A stretch of DNA of 21,222 nucleotides from Planctomycetota bacterium (GTDB taxonomy: Bacteria > Planctomycetota > UBA1135 > JALUZX01). The translations under genes were made by a program, and so were the position numbers. The notes beneath the pieces were generated by a model. It searched no databases. It saw only the letters and a list, made by a program, of their open reading frames with translations, and was not told where the DNA came from. The stretch is taken from assembly GCA_027011425.1 (NCBI GenBank), contig JALUZX010000628.1, forward strand, positions 1 through 21,222, read 5' to 3'. Below, piece after piece: positions 1 through 8,571 of the stretch; the stretch's first letter is position 1; each line of letters begins with the position of its first letter.

Positions 1-1
1 G

Positions 2-907
2 GGCCCCAACCGGGTGGGGCCCTGGGGCCTTCTCCAGTCCCTGGCGGACACGCTCAAGCTCCTCTCCAAGGAGGACCTGGTCCCCAGGGCGGCCGACGCG
101 GTCCTCTTCGTCCTGGCCCCGGCGGTGGTGATGGCCTCGGCCCTGGGGGCCTTTACGGCCCTTCCCTTCTCCCGGGACGGCGTGGCGGCGGACATGCCGC
201 TGGGGATCTACCTGATCATGGCCATGCTGGCCCTCTCGGTGCTCGGCGTGGTCATGGCCGGGTGGGCCTCCAACAACAAGTGGTCCGTTCTCGGCGCCAT
301 GCGCGAGGCCGCCCAGATGATCGCCTACGAGATCCCCATCGGTCTCCTGGTGCTCTCGGCCGTGGTCTGGTACGGGTCCCTGAACCTCGGCGTGATGGCG
401 GAGAAACAGGCGGGCGGGTGGCTGAACGTGGGCCACTGGTTCGTCTTCCACAATCCGCTCTTCGCGATTCCCGGGTTCCTGATCTTCTATATCTCCATCC
501 TGGCCATGACCAAGAGGCTTCCCTTCGACCTTCCCGAGGGCGAGTCGGAGCTGGTGGCCGGGTTCATGACGGAATACTCGGGGATGCGCTGGTCCTTCTT
601 CTTCATGGAGGAATACGGCGCCATGTTCATCACGAGCGCCGTGGCCGTCCTGATCTTTCTGGGCGGATGGAACCTTCCCTTCGTCCCGGGGGAGTGGCTC
701 ACGGGTTCGTTCTTCGGCCAGCTCGTCGCCGCCGGGGTGATGTTCGGAAAGGCCCTCGTCCTGGTCCTGGTGATGATCTGGATCCGCTGGACCTGGCCCA
801 GGCTCCGCGTCGACCAGGTGACGGCCCTTTGTTACAAGTACCTTACGCCCCTGGCATTCATTTGCCTCCTGGGGACTTGTCTTTGGAAATACGCCTTCAG
901 GATGTAG
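2..907 (+). CDS. nuoH: NADH-quinone oxidoreductase subunit H (partial, 5' end missing)
   Basis: NuoH is the membrane subunit of respiratory complex I that joins the peripheral arm to the membrane arm and helps form the quinone-binding site. The reading frame is open from the first complete codon (position 2) and begins GPNRVGPWGLLQ, a conserved motif near the N-terminus of the family. The gene therefore starts outside the window, and the GTG at position 14 is an internal valine, not the start. Further family motifs are AAQMIAYEIP and PFDLPEGESELVAGFMTEYS, the acidic loop near the quinone site. Several hydrophobic membrane segments are visible. It ends in TAG 4 bp before nuoI. Perhaps 40-80 N-terminal residues are missing. 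Identification is secure. Confidence 0.97.
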   Translation, partial: GPNRVGPWGLLQSLADTLKLLSKEDLVPRAADAVLFVLAPAVVMASALGAFTALPFSRDGVAADMPLGIYLIMAMLALSVLGVVMAGWASNNKWSVLGAMREAAQMIAYEIPIGLLVLSAVVWYGSLNLGVMAEKQAGGWLNVGHWFVFHNPLFAIPGFLIFYISILAMTKRLPFDLPEGESELVAGFMTEYSGMRWSFFFMEEYGAMFITSAVAVLIFLGGWNLPFVPGEWLTGSFFGQLVAAGVMFGKALVLVLVMIWIRWTWPRLRVDQVTALCYKYLTPLAFICLLGTCLWKYAFRM

Positions 908-911
908 GCCC

Positions 912-1466
912 ATGACGACTACAGCCGGGGCAGGACTTTCGGGTTACCTCAGAAACATCTGGACGGGCTTCTGGTCCTGCCTGTCCGGGATGGGGATCAC
1001 GTGGAAATACTTCTGGAAAAAGCCCGTGACCTACGAGTATCCCGAGACCAGGGAGGCCGCCTCCTACGGTGAGGGTCTCCCGGCGGGGCCCCCTTCCTTC
1101 GGGGTGGCCGAGCGCTACCGGGGGATCCACAGGCTCGAACAGGACCTCTGCATCTTCTGCATGGGCTGCAAGCGGGCCTGCCCGGTGGACTGCATCGAGA
1201 TCGAGGCCGCCCGCAAGCCGGGAAAGGTCCTGGATTGGAAGAGCTTCCGGATCGATTACGGGCTCTGCCTCTTCTGCGGGCTCTGCGTGGAGGCCTGCCC
1301 CAGGTCCTGCCTGGACATGGGCAACGAATACAGCCTGGTTCGTTTCGAGGGCTCCGACCTCACCCTGGAACTCCTGGGCTGGAAAGGGTTGCGGGAGAAG
1401 GACCTGGAGGCGATCCGGGCGGCTGAGGAGAAGGCCAAGAAGAAGAACGAGGAGGGGGGATCATGA
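912..1466 (+). CDS. nuoI: NADH-quinone oxidoreductase subunit I (2x[4Fe-4S] ferredoxin-like)
   Basis: NuoI carries two [4Fe-4S] clusters (N6a/N6b) that pass electrons through the peripheral arm of complex I towards quinone. The 184-residue product has the two expected motifs, CIFCMGCKRACP at about residues 80-91 and CLFCGLCVEACP at about 119-130. Each has the CxxCxxCxxxCP pattern. The N-terminal part (GMGITWKYFWKKPVTYEYPE) matches the family's membrane-attachment region. The C-terminus is a charged, Lys/Glu-rich tail that probably adds nothing catalytic. ATG at 912 lies 4 bp after the nuoH stop, and the stop overlaps the nuoJ start in ATGA (1463-1466), which suggests translational coupling. 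Confidence 0.97.
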   Translation: MTTTAGAGLSGYLRNIWTGFWSCLSGMGITWKYFWKKPVTYEYPETREAASYGEGLPAGPPSFGVAERYRGIHRLEQDLCIFCMGCKRACPVDCIEIEAARKPGKVLDWKSFRIDYGLCLFCGLCVEACPRSCLDMGNEYSLVRFEGSDLTLELLGWKGLREKDLEAIRAAEEKAKKKNEEGGS

Positions 1467-1987
1467 CGGCCGAGTTCCTCGCCTTCCTGGTGGTGGCCGC
1501 CGCTGCGGTAAGCGGCGCCTTGATCACCCTCTGGAGCAAGTCCATCGTGCGCTCCGCCTTCGGGTTGATCCTGGCCTTTCTCGGCGTGGCGGGCGTATAC
1601 GCCCTGCTTGGTTGCGCCTTCCTGGCCATCACCCAGCTCGTGGTCTACGTGGGCGGCGTTGTGGTCCTCTACCTCTTCGGCGTCATGCTCACCCCGCCCG
1701 ACCTGGAGGAGAGGCGCGCATCGAGGGTGAGCTTCTGGGCGGCTCTCGGGCTGGTTTCCCTGGTTCTCTTCTCCATCAGTCTTTTCGGGACCAGGCTTCC
1801 CTCCTCCCAGGGCAAGCCCATGGGGGACGCCGCCGGGATCGGCGAGGCCCTGCTCACCAGGGACGCCTACCTGCTTCCCTTCGAGATCGCCTCGATCCTG
1901 CTTCTCGTGGTGCTCGTCGGGGCGGTCCACCTGGCGCGGCGCGAGAAGAAGAAGGCCCAAGAGAACGCGGAAGGAGAAGAGGCATGA
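1463..1987 (+). CDS. nuoJ: NADH-quinone oxidoreductase subunit J
   Basis: NuoJ is a small antiporter-associated membrane subunit of complex I. The 174-residue product is strongly hydrophobic with about five membrane segments. It contains the diagnostic stretch QLVVYVGGVVVLYLFGVML, equivalent to the family's third helix with its pi-bulge glycine. The C-terminal membrane segment (SILLLVVLVGAVHL) is followed by a short Lys/Glu-rich tail. The start is the ATG inside the ATGA overlap with nuoI, and a purine-rich GGAGGGGGG precedes it within nuoI. Its stop overlaps the nuoK ATG in the same way (1984-1987). Length is close to the family norm. Confidence 0.96.
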   Translation: MTAEFLAFLVVAAAAVSGALITLWSKSIVRSAFGLILAFLGVAGVYALLGCAFLAITQLVVYVGGVVVLYLFGVMLTPPDLEERRASRVSFWAALGLVSLVLFSISLFGTRLPSSQGKPMGDAAGIGEALLTRDAYLLPFEIASILLLVVLVGAVHLARREKKKAQENAEGEEA

Positions 1988-2298
1988 CCGTTCCCCTGGT
2001 CTGGTATGTCTTCCTGGCCTTGATTCTCTTCACCATCGGCCTTGTGGTGATCGTCTCCAGGCACAACCTGATCTACACCCTGATGGGCGTGGAGTTGATC
2101 CTCAACGGGGCCAACATCAACTTCATCGCCTTCGCCAGGGCCCTGGGGGGGAAGTATCCCATCGCGGGAAACATCTTCTCCATTTTCGTGATCGTTCTGG
2201 CCGCGGCGGAGGCCGCCGTGGCACTGGCCATCGTCTTGCACGTCTTCGGGCATTTCGGCTCGGTCCGGCCCGAGGACCCCAACATGCTCAGGGAGTGA
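1984..2298 (+). CDS. nuoK: NADH-quinone oxidoreductase subunit K
   Basis: NuoK is the small MrpC-like subunit of the complex I membrane arm. It supplies two buried glutamates to the proton channel next to NuoJ and NuoN. The 104-residue product has three membrane segments and both key acidic sites, in GVELILNGANINF and AAAEAAVALAIVL. The frame stays open upstream through nuoI and nuoJ, but the start is set by the ATG of the ATGA overlap with nuoJ and by the usual family length of about 100 residues. A GGAGAAGAGG purine stretch sits just ahead of this ATG. nuoL begins about 50 bp downstream. Confidence 0.97.
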   Translation: MTVPLVWYVFLALILFTIGLVVIVSRHNLIYTLMGVELILNGANINFIAFARALGGKYPIAGNIFSIFVIVLAAAEAAVALAIVLHVFGHFGSVRPEDPNMLRE

Positions 2299-2349
2299 CG
2301 CCGTGGAAGGAGCATTCACCTCGGGGATCTCTTGGAGTCGGGGATAGGA

Positions 2350-4440
2350 ATGGACTGGCACACCTTCACAACCGTGGACTTCGCCTGGATGCTGGCCATC
2401 CCGGCCCTTCCCCTGGCGGCCTTCGTCATCCAGATCTTCTTCGGGCGCTGGCTTCCGAGGAAGGGGGACTGGGTCCCCACCACGGCCATGGGCTTCGCCC
2501 TGGTCCTGGCGGTGGGGTTCTTTCTCAAGGCCATGGGGATCTTCGATCCCACCCTCTATATCCAAAGTAGTAATCCCCCTCCCGGGGAGACCGGGCTCTC
2601 CCTGGCCTGGCTCTTCGGGAACGCCCCGAGCGGCGCCCCCAACATCGTCTTCAGCGTCCTCTTCGACAACCTGACGGCGGTGATGCTCGTCGTGGTGACC
2701 GGGGTCTCCTTCCTGGTCCACGTCTACTCCATCGGCTACATGGAAGGGGACAAGCGCTACGGCAGGTTCTTCGCCTACCTGGCCCTCTTCTCCTTCTCCA
2801 TGCTGGGCCTGGTGCTCTCGGGCAACCTGCTCTTCCTCATGGTCTTCTGGGAACTCGTGGGACTCACCTCCTACCTGCTCATCGGGTTCTGGTTCGAGAA
2901 GCCTTCCGCCGCCCACGCCGGGTTCAAGGCCTTCATCACCACGAGAATCGGCGACGTGGGGATGCTGCTGGGCTTCCTCATCATCTTCAAGCATTTCCAG
3001 ACCCTGGATATCGTCACGATCTTCCAGAAGCTGGGGGAGACCACGGGCGATTTCCAGCACTGGCCCGGATGGGTGACCGCGGCGGGACTCCTGGTCTTCT
3101 GCGGCGCCGTGGGCAAGTCGGCCCAGTTCCCCCTGCACATCTGGCTTCCCGACGCCATGGAGGGCCCAACCCCGGTCTCGGCCTTGATCCACGCCGCAAC
3201 CATGGTGGCCGCCGGCGTCTACCTGGTCGGCCGGTTCTACCTCTTCTTCTCCCCCTCGGCGCTCCTGGTGATCGCCATGGTGGGTTCCTTCACGGCGCTC
3301 TTCGCGGCGGTCATCGGGGTCTGCCAGTGGGACATCAAGCGGGTCCTGGCCTATTCCACGGTGAGCCAGCTCGGCTACATGATCGCCGCCCTGGGATGCG
3401 GGGCCTACTCGGCCGGGCTCATGCACCTGATGACCCACGCCTGGTTCAAGGCGGGCCTCTTCCTCCAGTCCGGTTCGGTGATCATCGGAATGCACCACGA
3501 ACAGGACATGCGGCACATGGGGGGGCTCCGGAAGAAGATGCCCATCACCTTCTGGACCATGCTGATCTGCACCCTGGCTCTATGCGGGATCCCGCTTTTC
3601 GCGGGCTTCTACAGCAAGGACGCTATCATCGCCGGCGCCATGCACGCCGCCGCCCACGGCGGCCCGGCCCTCTGGCTCTGGTATTTCCCGGCGATCGCCC
3701 TGGTCGTAGCGGCCGGCCTGACCTCCTTCTACATGTTCCGCCTGATCTTCCTCACCTTCTACGGGGAGCCGAGGTCGGAGCACGCCGAGCACGCCCACGA
3801 GACGCCCTGGACCATGACGGTCCCCCTGATGGTCCTGGCGGCCCTGGCGCTGTTTTCCGCCTCCCCCTGGATCTTCAACGGCGACGTCCTGGGCCACCAC
3901 CTCTGGTTCCCCCATGTCGTGGCCCATCCCGAAAAGGTGGAGGCCGGCCGGCTGGTGGTGGAGAAGGCGGCCGAGGAGCACGGCGTCCTTCCCCTGGTCA
4001 TGTCCATCCTCGTGGCCTTGGGCGGCATCTTCCTGGCCTGGGCCTTCTACTACAAGAAGTGGCTCAGCGCCGAGGAATGGGCCCGGAAGATGGGATGGTT
4101 CTATAAGGCCGTATACAACAAGTTCTACGTGGACGAGTTCGTGATGAAGTTCATCGTCCGGCCCGTGGTCTTCCACTGGAACGTGGCCTGCGCCGCCTTC
4201 GACAAGTATGTGATCGACGGGATCGTCAACGCCGTGGGGAGGGGCGGAGTGGAGGCTTCGGAGGGTTCGGGCTGGTTCGACAAGTATGTGATCGACGGAA
4301 TCGTCAACGCCGTGGGATTCACCGTCCAGGTCTTCGGGGGAATCGCCCGGCTCTTTCAGACAGGTTTTCTTGACCAGTATCTGGCCTTTACGGCGGCGGC
4401 GATCGCCCTGGGGGCCGTTCTGTTCTTCTTTTTCCTCTGA
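2350..4440 (+). CDS. nuoL: NADH-quinone oxidoreductase subunit L
   Basis: NuoL is the distal antiporter-like proton-pumping subunit, with a long lateral helix at its C-terminus. The 696-residue protein has the usual motifs: FWELVGLTSYLLIGFW (Glu near residue 168), GKSAQFPLHIWLPDAMEGPT (Lys near 256), KRVLAYSTVSQLGYM and THAWFKAGLFL. I chose ATG 2350, with GGAG about 11 bases upstream. A TTG at 2332 would add six residues but has its AAGGAG 21 bases away. Odd feature: FDKYVIDGIVNAVG occurs twice near the C-terminus (residues 617-630 and 643-656), in the region linking the lateral helix to the last membrane helix. At DNA level this is a 41-bp repeat with one silent change. Confidence 0.96.
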   Translation: MDWHTFTTVDFAWMLAIPALPLAAFVIQIFFGRWLPRKGDWVPTTAMGFALVLAVGFFLKAMGIFDPTLYIQSSNPPPGETGLSLAWLFGNAPSGAPNIVFSVLFDNLTAVMLVVVTGVSFLVHVYSIGYMEGDKRYGRFFAYLALFSFSMLGLVLSGNLLFLMVFWELVGLTSYLLIGFWFEKPSAAHAGFKAFITTRIGDVGMLLGFLIIFKHFQTLDIVTIFQKLGETTGDFQHWPGWVTAAGLLVFCGAVGKSAQFPLHIWLPDAMEGPTPVSALIHAATMVAAGVYLVGRFYLFFSPSALLVIAMVGSFTALFAAVIGVCQWDIKRVLAYSTVSQLGYMIAALGCGAYSAGLMHLMTHAWFKAGLFLQSGSVIIGMHHEQDMRHMGGLRKKMPITFWTMLICTLALCGIPLFAGFYSKDAIIAGAMHAAAHGGPALWLWYFPAIALVVAAGLTSFYMFRLIFLTFYGEPRSEHAEHAHETPWTMTVPLMVLAALALFSASPWIFNGDVLGHHLWFPHVVAHPEKVEAGRLVVEKAAEEHGVLPLVMSILVALGGIFLAWAFYYKKWLSAEEWARKMGWFYKAVYNKFYVDEFVMKFIVRPVVFHWNVACAAFDKYVIDGIVNAVGRGGVEASEGSGWFDKYVIDGIVNAVGFTVQVFGGIARLFQTGFLDQYLAFTAAAIALGAVLFFFFL
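4198..4316 (+). repeat. 41-bp direct repeat inside nuoL (78-bp offset)
   Basis: Copy 1 is 4198-4238 and copy 2 is 4276-4316. The copies match at 40 of 41 positions; the only difference is a synonymous GGG/GGA glycine codon. The offset of 78 bp is exactly 26 codons, so the reading frame is kept. The spacer encodes RGGVEASEGSGW. The near identity of the two DNA copies suggests a fairly recent in-frame duplication or gene-conversion-like homogenisation rather than ancient protein symmetry. Confidence 0.9.
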
Positions 4441-4496
4441 CATCGTGAGGAAAGAGTGGGAACTGTAAACGAGAGCATCGGCAGGAGCTGACCGGA

Positions 4497-6065
4497 ATGC
4501 TTGGAGGAATCTTGAACCAGGTGGCGGGAGGAGAAGGCGGCATCCTTCTCTCGCTGATCACCTTCGTGCCCATCCTGGGGATGCTCGTGATCCTCTTCAT
4601 CCCCAAGAAACAGCACGACATCATCCGGACCATCGCGGGCGTGGCCACGGGAATCCCCTTGGCTCTCTCGATCCTGCTCTGGTTCCTCTTCGATCCGTCC
4701 AAGGGAGGGGCCACGGCGGAGGCCATGCAGTTCGTGGAACGCCACGCCTGGATTCCCACCTTCCACATCCAGTACTACCTGGGCGTGGACGGCCTCAGCG
4801 TCCCCCTGATCTTCCTGAACTGCCTGCTCCTTTTCATCGCCGTTCCTGCCTCGTGGAAGATCGAGAAGGGCGTCAAGGGCTATTTCATGCTCCTTCTCCT
4901 CCTGGAGACGGGCATCACGGGATGCTTCGTGGCCCTGGACTTCTTCCTCTTCTACATCTTCTGGGAACTCATGCTGCTCCCCATGTATTTCCTCATCGGC
5001 ATCTGGGGAGGGCCCAGGCGGGAATACGCGGCGATCAAGTTCTTCCTCTACACCCTGGCCGGCTCGGTCCTCATGCTGGTCGGGCTCGTGGCGGTCTACC
5101 TGATCTCCGCCAAGGAGGGCAACCCCACCTTCGACCTCATGGCGCTGGCCGAGATGGCCAGAAGCGGAAAGCTCGGCGCGAACTGGAGCGTGCTGGGCAT
5201 GGGCTTCAAGACCTGGCTCTTCTGGTTCCTGTTTGTCGCCTTCGCCATCAAGGTGCCCATCGTCCCCTTCCACACGTGGTTGCCCGACGCCCACGTTGAG
5301 GCCCCCACGCCGATCTCCGTGATCCTGGCCGGGATCCTCCTGAAGCTCGGGGGCTACGGGATGCTCAGGATCAACTTCCCCCTGGCCCCCGAAGCGTTCC
5401 GCCGTTTCGCCGTCGTCCTGGCCGTGATCGGGCTGGTGAGCATCGTCTACGGGGCCTTCGTGGCCATGGCCCAGAAGGACTTCAAGAAGCTCGTGGCCTA
5501 CAGCTCGGTGAGTCACATGGGCTACGTCCTCCTGGGATTCGGGTCCCTGGCCCTCCTGGGCTTCGCCGGGGGCGCTTTCCAGATGTTCGCCCACGGCACC
5601 TCGTCGGCCATGATGTTCTTGATCGTGGGCGTTATCTACGACAGGGCCCACCACAGGGACCTGAACCGGTTCGGCGGATTGGGGTCCCGGATGCCCTACT
5701 ACGCCGGCCTCGCCTCGGTGGGTTTCTTCGCGGCCCTGGGCCTTCCCAGCATGTCCGGGTTCGTGGCCGAATTCCTCACGCTGATCGGGGCATACGAGGG
5801 GGACCACACCAGGTGGATGGTGCTCATCGCCATCGTGGGCGTGGTGATCACCGCGGCCTACATCCTCTGGACGATCCAGCGGGTCTTCCTGGGCCCCATG
5901 AAGAACGAGGAATACAAGAAGTTCCCCGACATCAGCCTGCGGGAGGCCATCTGCCAGGCCCCCCTGGGGCTCTTGTGCATCCTTTTCGGCGTTTTGCCCT
6001 TCCTCCTGCTGGACACGATGAGGCCCTCCCTCGAGGGGCTCATGGGCGTTCTCGGGCTCAAGTGA
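4497..6065 (+). CDS. nuoM: NADH-quinone oxidoreductase subunit M
   Basis: NuoM is the second antiporter-like proton-pumping subunit of complex I. The 522-residue product is of normal length and contains LFYIFWELMLLPMYFLIGIW (channel Glu near 157), AIKVPIVPFHTWLPDAHVEA (Lys near 252), KKLVAYSSVSHMGYVLLGF and the C-terminal-half motif HRDLNRFGGL. ATG 4497 is supported by AGGAG at 4483-4487, nine bases upstream. There is a 56-bp gap from nuoL, and nuoN follows after 15 bp. Identification is secure. Confidence 0.97.
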   Translation: MLGGILNQVAGGEGGILLSLITFVPILGMLVILFIPKKQHDIIRTIAGVATGIPLALSILLWFLFDPSKGGATAEAMQFVERHAWIPTFHIQYYLGVDGLSVPLIFLNCLLLFIAVPASWKIEKGVKGYFMLLLLLETGITGCFVALDFFLFYIFWELMLLPMYFLIGIWGGPRREYAAIKFFLYTLAGSVLMLVGLVAVYLISAKEGNPTFDLMALAEMARSGKLGANWSVLGMGFKTWLFWFLFVAFAIKVPIVPFHTWLPDAHVEAPTPISVILAGILLKLGGYGMLRINFPLAPEAFRRFAVVLAVIGLVSIVYGAFVAMAQKDFKKLVAYSSVSHMGYVLLGFGSLALLGFAGGAFQMFAHGTSSAMMFLIVGVIYDRAHHRDLNRFGGLGSRMPYYAGLASVGFFAALGLPSMSGFVAEFLTLIGAYEGDHTRWMVLIAIVGVVITAAYILWTIQRVFLGPMKNEEYKKFPDISLREAICQAPLGLLCILFGVLPFLLLDTMRPSLEGLMGVLGLK

Positions 6066-6080
6066 CGGTAGGGAGAGTCC

Positions 6081-7787
6081 ATGAGTCAGCTTCAGGCATA
6101 CATTAAGGATCTGGGTTGGATCGGGCCGGAACTGGTTCTGGCCGCGACGGCCCTGGTGGTCCTGCTGGTGGAACTCTACCGGCGGGGCCGCAAGTCCGGC
6201 TGGTCCCTGGGGCTGGCCCTGGTGATCACCCTGGCCGCCGGGTTCGGGCTCTCCTGGCTGGGGAGGACTTTCTCGGCCGCCCTGGGAAGGCCCGTGGACC
6301 TGCGCCTGGACGTGGCGGTCCTGGGGCTGGTCTACGTGCTCGTCACCATGGGGGACCTCTGGTTCAAGGGGGACAAGTGGGACCGCCTCGTGCCCGGGCT
6401 GGTGGTCCTGGCCGGGACCCTGCTGGCCGGGTATTACGCCGTGGGCCTCATGTCCGCCCTCTCAGCCGACCCCAAGGGGACGAGCGTCTTCGGGCTCCAG
6501 CTCGTGGACTCCTACTCGGTCTACTTCAAGCTCCTGGCCCTGGTCTCGCTTTTGGTGGTGACCCTTTTCACCATGAACTACCGCGACCTGAAGCGGGGGT
6601 TCGGCGAGTATTACCTCTGCCTTGTGGGCGCCCACCTGGGGATCATGTTTTTGGTGAGCAGCAATCACCTGCTTCTCATCTACCTGGGCCTCGAGACGCT
6701 TTCCTTGAGTTCCTACCTGCTCGCGGGTTTCCGCAAGGAGGATCCCCGCTCCGCCGAGGCGGCGGTGAAATACGTGATCTACGGGGGCGTGGCCAGCGCC
6801 ATCATGCTCTTCGGGTTTTCCCTGATCTTCGGGCTGGGCGGTTCCCTGGACCTGGTGGAGATCGGGCGCCACCTGGCCGGCACGGCCCAGGGGTCCAACC
6901 GGGTGCTCGTAGGCCTGGGCATGGCCTGCACCTTGGGAGGACTCTCCTACAAGATCGCCGCCGTGCCCTTCCACTTCTGGTGTCCCGATGTCTACGAAGG
7001 CGCCCCCACGCCGGTGACGACCTTCCTTGCCGTGGCCAGCAAGGCCGCGGGTTTCGCCGTGATCGTCCGGATCGTGGCCGTCCTGGGGCAGGGCCCGGGA
7101 TGGCTGGAGAAGGTCACCTCGCTCATGGCCGTGGCCTCGGCCTTGAGCATGACCTACGGAAACCTGGGGGCCCTCCACCAGACCAACGTGAAGAGGCTTC
7201 TCGCCTACTCATCGATCGCCCACGTGGGCTACATTCTCATGGCCGTGGCGGCCCTCTTCGGCGCCGCCACCGCGGGGGAGGGTGGGACCTTCCACGTCGA
7301 TCCCAGGGCTGCGGAGTCGATCCTCTACTACTTGGGAGCGTATATGATCATGAACCTCGGCGCCTTCGGCGCGGTCATCTACATCGCCAAGAGCGCCGGT
7401 TCGGAGGACATGGACGACTGGTGGGGCCTGGGGTGGAAACTGCCCGTGGTCTCGGGGGTCCTGGTGATCTTCCTCTTGTCCCTTACGGGAATCCCGCCGA
7501 CGGTGGGGTTCTACGGGAAGTGGCTCCTCTTCCGGACGGCCATCGCCGGGGGGTTCCTCTGGCTCGCCGTATTGGCCGCCGTCAACACGGTGTTTTCCCT
7601 TTTCTATTATTTCAAGGTGGCCAAGGTCCTCTTCCTGAAGCCCGCCGAGGAGAGCCGGGGCGTGACCGTCCGCCCCGCCGCCGTGATGGCCGTGGTCCTG
7701 GTGGCCCTGGGCCTCCTCACCCTCTTCTTCGGAGTCCTGCCCTCCGCCCTGGAAAGCCTGGCCGGCGCCTCCGCCGCGGCCTTGTAG
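6081..7787 (+). CDS. nuoN: NADH-quinone oxidoreductase subunit N
   Basis: NuoN is the third antiporter-like subunit, next to NuoK in the membrane arm. The product is 568 residues, somewhat longer than the roughly 480-500 of many homologues. The extra length lies in the N-terminal third (an extended loop around GDLWFKGDKWDRL) and in a loop near GEGGTFHVDPRAAESI. Family motifs are LLIYLGLETLSLSSYLLAGF (channel Glu), SYKIAAVPFHFWCPDVYEGA (channel Lys) and KRLLAYSSIAHVGYILM. ATG 6081 has GGGAG at 6071-6075. It is the last gene of the nuo run. No clear intrinsic terminator follows in the 100 bp before the next gene. Confidence 0.97.
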   Translation: MSQLQAYIKDLGWIGPELVLAATALVVLLVELYRRGRKSGWSLGLALVITLAAGFGLSWLGRTFSAALGRPVDLRLDVAVLGLVYVLVTMGDLWFKGDKWDRLVPGLVVLAGTLLAGYYAVGLMSALSADPKGTSVFGLQLVDSYSVYFKLLALVSLLVVTLFTMNYRDLKRGFGEYYLCLVGAHLGIMFLVSSNHLLLIYLGLETLSLSSYLLAGFRKEDPRSAEAAVKYVIYGGVASAIMLFGFSLIFGLGGSLDLVEIGRHLAGTAQGSNRVLVGLGMACTLGGLSYKIAAVPFHFWCPDVYEGAPTPVTTFLAVASKAAGFAVIVRIVAVLGQGPGWLEKVTSLMAVASALSMTYGNLGALHQTNVKRLLAYSSIAHVGYILMAVAALFGAATAGEGGTFHVDPRAAESILYYLGAYMIMNLGAFGAVIYIAKSAGSEDMDDWWGLGWKLPVVSGVLVIFLLSLTGIPPTVGFYGKWLLFRTAIAGGFLWLAVLAAVNTVFSLFYYFKVAKVLFLKPAEESRGVTVRPAAVMAVVLVALGLLTLFFGVLPSALESLAGASAAAL

Positions 7788-7887
7788 GCTTCAGTTGGAC
7801 TGCAGAGGGGAATCCGCCGGCGGTTGATTGGACCGGTGGAAGGAGCTAGCCTCTTATGTGAATCCTCAGGGTCGACAGGAGGCTGAA

Positions 7888-8571
7888 ATGCCTTTCGAAG
7901 AGGTGGAACTGGAGGCCCTATACGGCCCTCTCAACGAAACGGAGAAGAAAAACGCCCCGGCAACCCTTTTCGTGGCCGGGGACAAAGAACTCCTGCGCAG
8001 GGGAAGAAGGGTTTCCGTCGTCGGAACCAGGAAGCCTTCCGAGGAAGGCCGGAAAAGGGCGGAAAGATTCACCCGATTCCTGGTGGAAGAAGGGATCACC
8101 GTGGTGAGCGGGCTTGCCCAGGGCATCGACACCGTCGCCCACTGGACGGCGATCGAGTCGGGAGGGCGAACCATCGCCGTCCTGGGGACGCCCCTGGACA
8201 AGTGCTACCCGGCGAAGAACAGGGAACTACTGGAAAGAATCATGCGGGAACACCTGGCCGTTTCCCAGTTTCCCCCGGGTTCTCCCGGGGGCAGGCGTTG
8301 TTTCCCCATGCGGAACCGTACCATGGCCCTTCTTTCGGACGCTACGGTCATCATCGAGGCGGGGGATGGAAGCGGGACCCTTCACCAGGGGTGGGAAGCT
8401 CTTCGGTTGGGCCGGCTTCTTTTTCTGGCGGAGTCTCTTACCAAAGACCCCTCTGTGAAGTGGCCCGCTGAAATGATCCATTACGGGGCCCAGGTTTTGT
8501 CCGACACAAAACATTTTCTCGACCTTCTCCCCGAGATTGGGCGGAACGAGGTCGCCGATCTTGATTTCTAA
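7888..8571 (+). CDS. Stand-alone DprA/Smf-like Rossmann-fold (SLOG superfamily) protein
   Basis: The 227-residue protein is essentially one DprA/Smf-like domain. Visible motifs are VSVVGTRKPSEEG (residues 42-54, the nucleotide/ssDNA-binding GxR loop), VVSGLAQGID (72-81), TIAVLGTPLDKCYPAKN (95-111), FPMRNRTMALLSD (139-151) and EAGDGSGTLHQGWEALRLGR (157-176). It lacks the N-terminal SAM-like and C-terminal winged-helix extensions of competence DprA. ATG 7888 is chosen because AGGAGG (7877-7882) lies five bases upstream; an in-frame TTG at 7828 has no comparable site. Its end overlaps the following phosphoribosyltransferase gene. DprA itself loads RecA on incoming ssDNA, but this pairing is known from a reported anti-phage system, so a defence or nucleotide-sensing role is more likely. 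The exact biochemical role is unknown. Confidence 0.85.
   Translation: MPFEEVELEALYGPLNETEKKNAPATLFVAGDKELLRRGRRVSVVGTRKPSEEGRKRAERFTRFLVEEGITVVSGLAQGIDTVAHWTAIESGGRTIAVLGTPLDKCYPAKNRELLERIMREHLAVSQFPPGSPGGRRCFPMRNRTMALLSDATVIIEAGDGSGTLHQGWEALRLGRLLFLAESLTKDPSVKWPAEMIHYGAQVLSDTKHFLDLLPEIGRNEVADLDF

Noticed and set aside
14..907. GTG 14 as the true start of nuoH
   Set aside because: The frame continues upstream with conserved NuoH residues (GPNR), so the gene is cut by the window edge.
2332..2349. TTG 2332 as nuoL start
   Set aside because: Its nearest AAGGAG is 21 bases away. ATG 2350 has better-placed GGAG and a family-like N-terminus.
1867..3516. A 549-codon minus-strand frame over nuoJ to nuoL, and similar ones at 4356-5807 and 3580-4443
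   Set aside because: They are shadows of the nuo genes, His/Glu/Gly-rich with no recognisable domain.
7848..7884. Short inverted repeat AGCCTC/GAGGCT overlapping the ribosome-binding site of the DprA-like gene
   Set aside because: Only six base pairs with a 25-base loop. This is expected by chance and is not enough to claim a regulatory structure.
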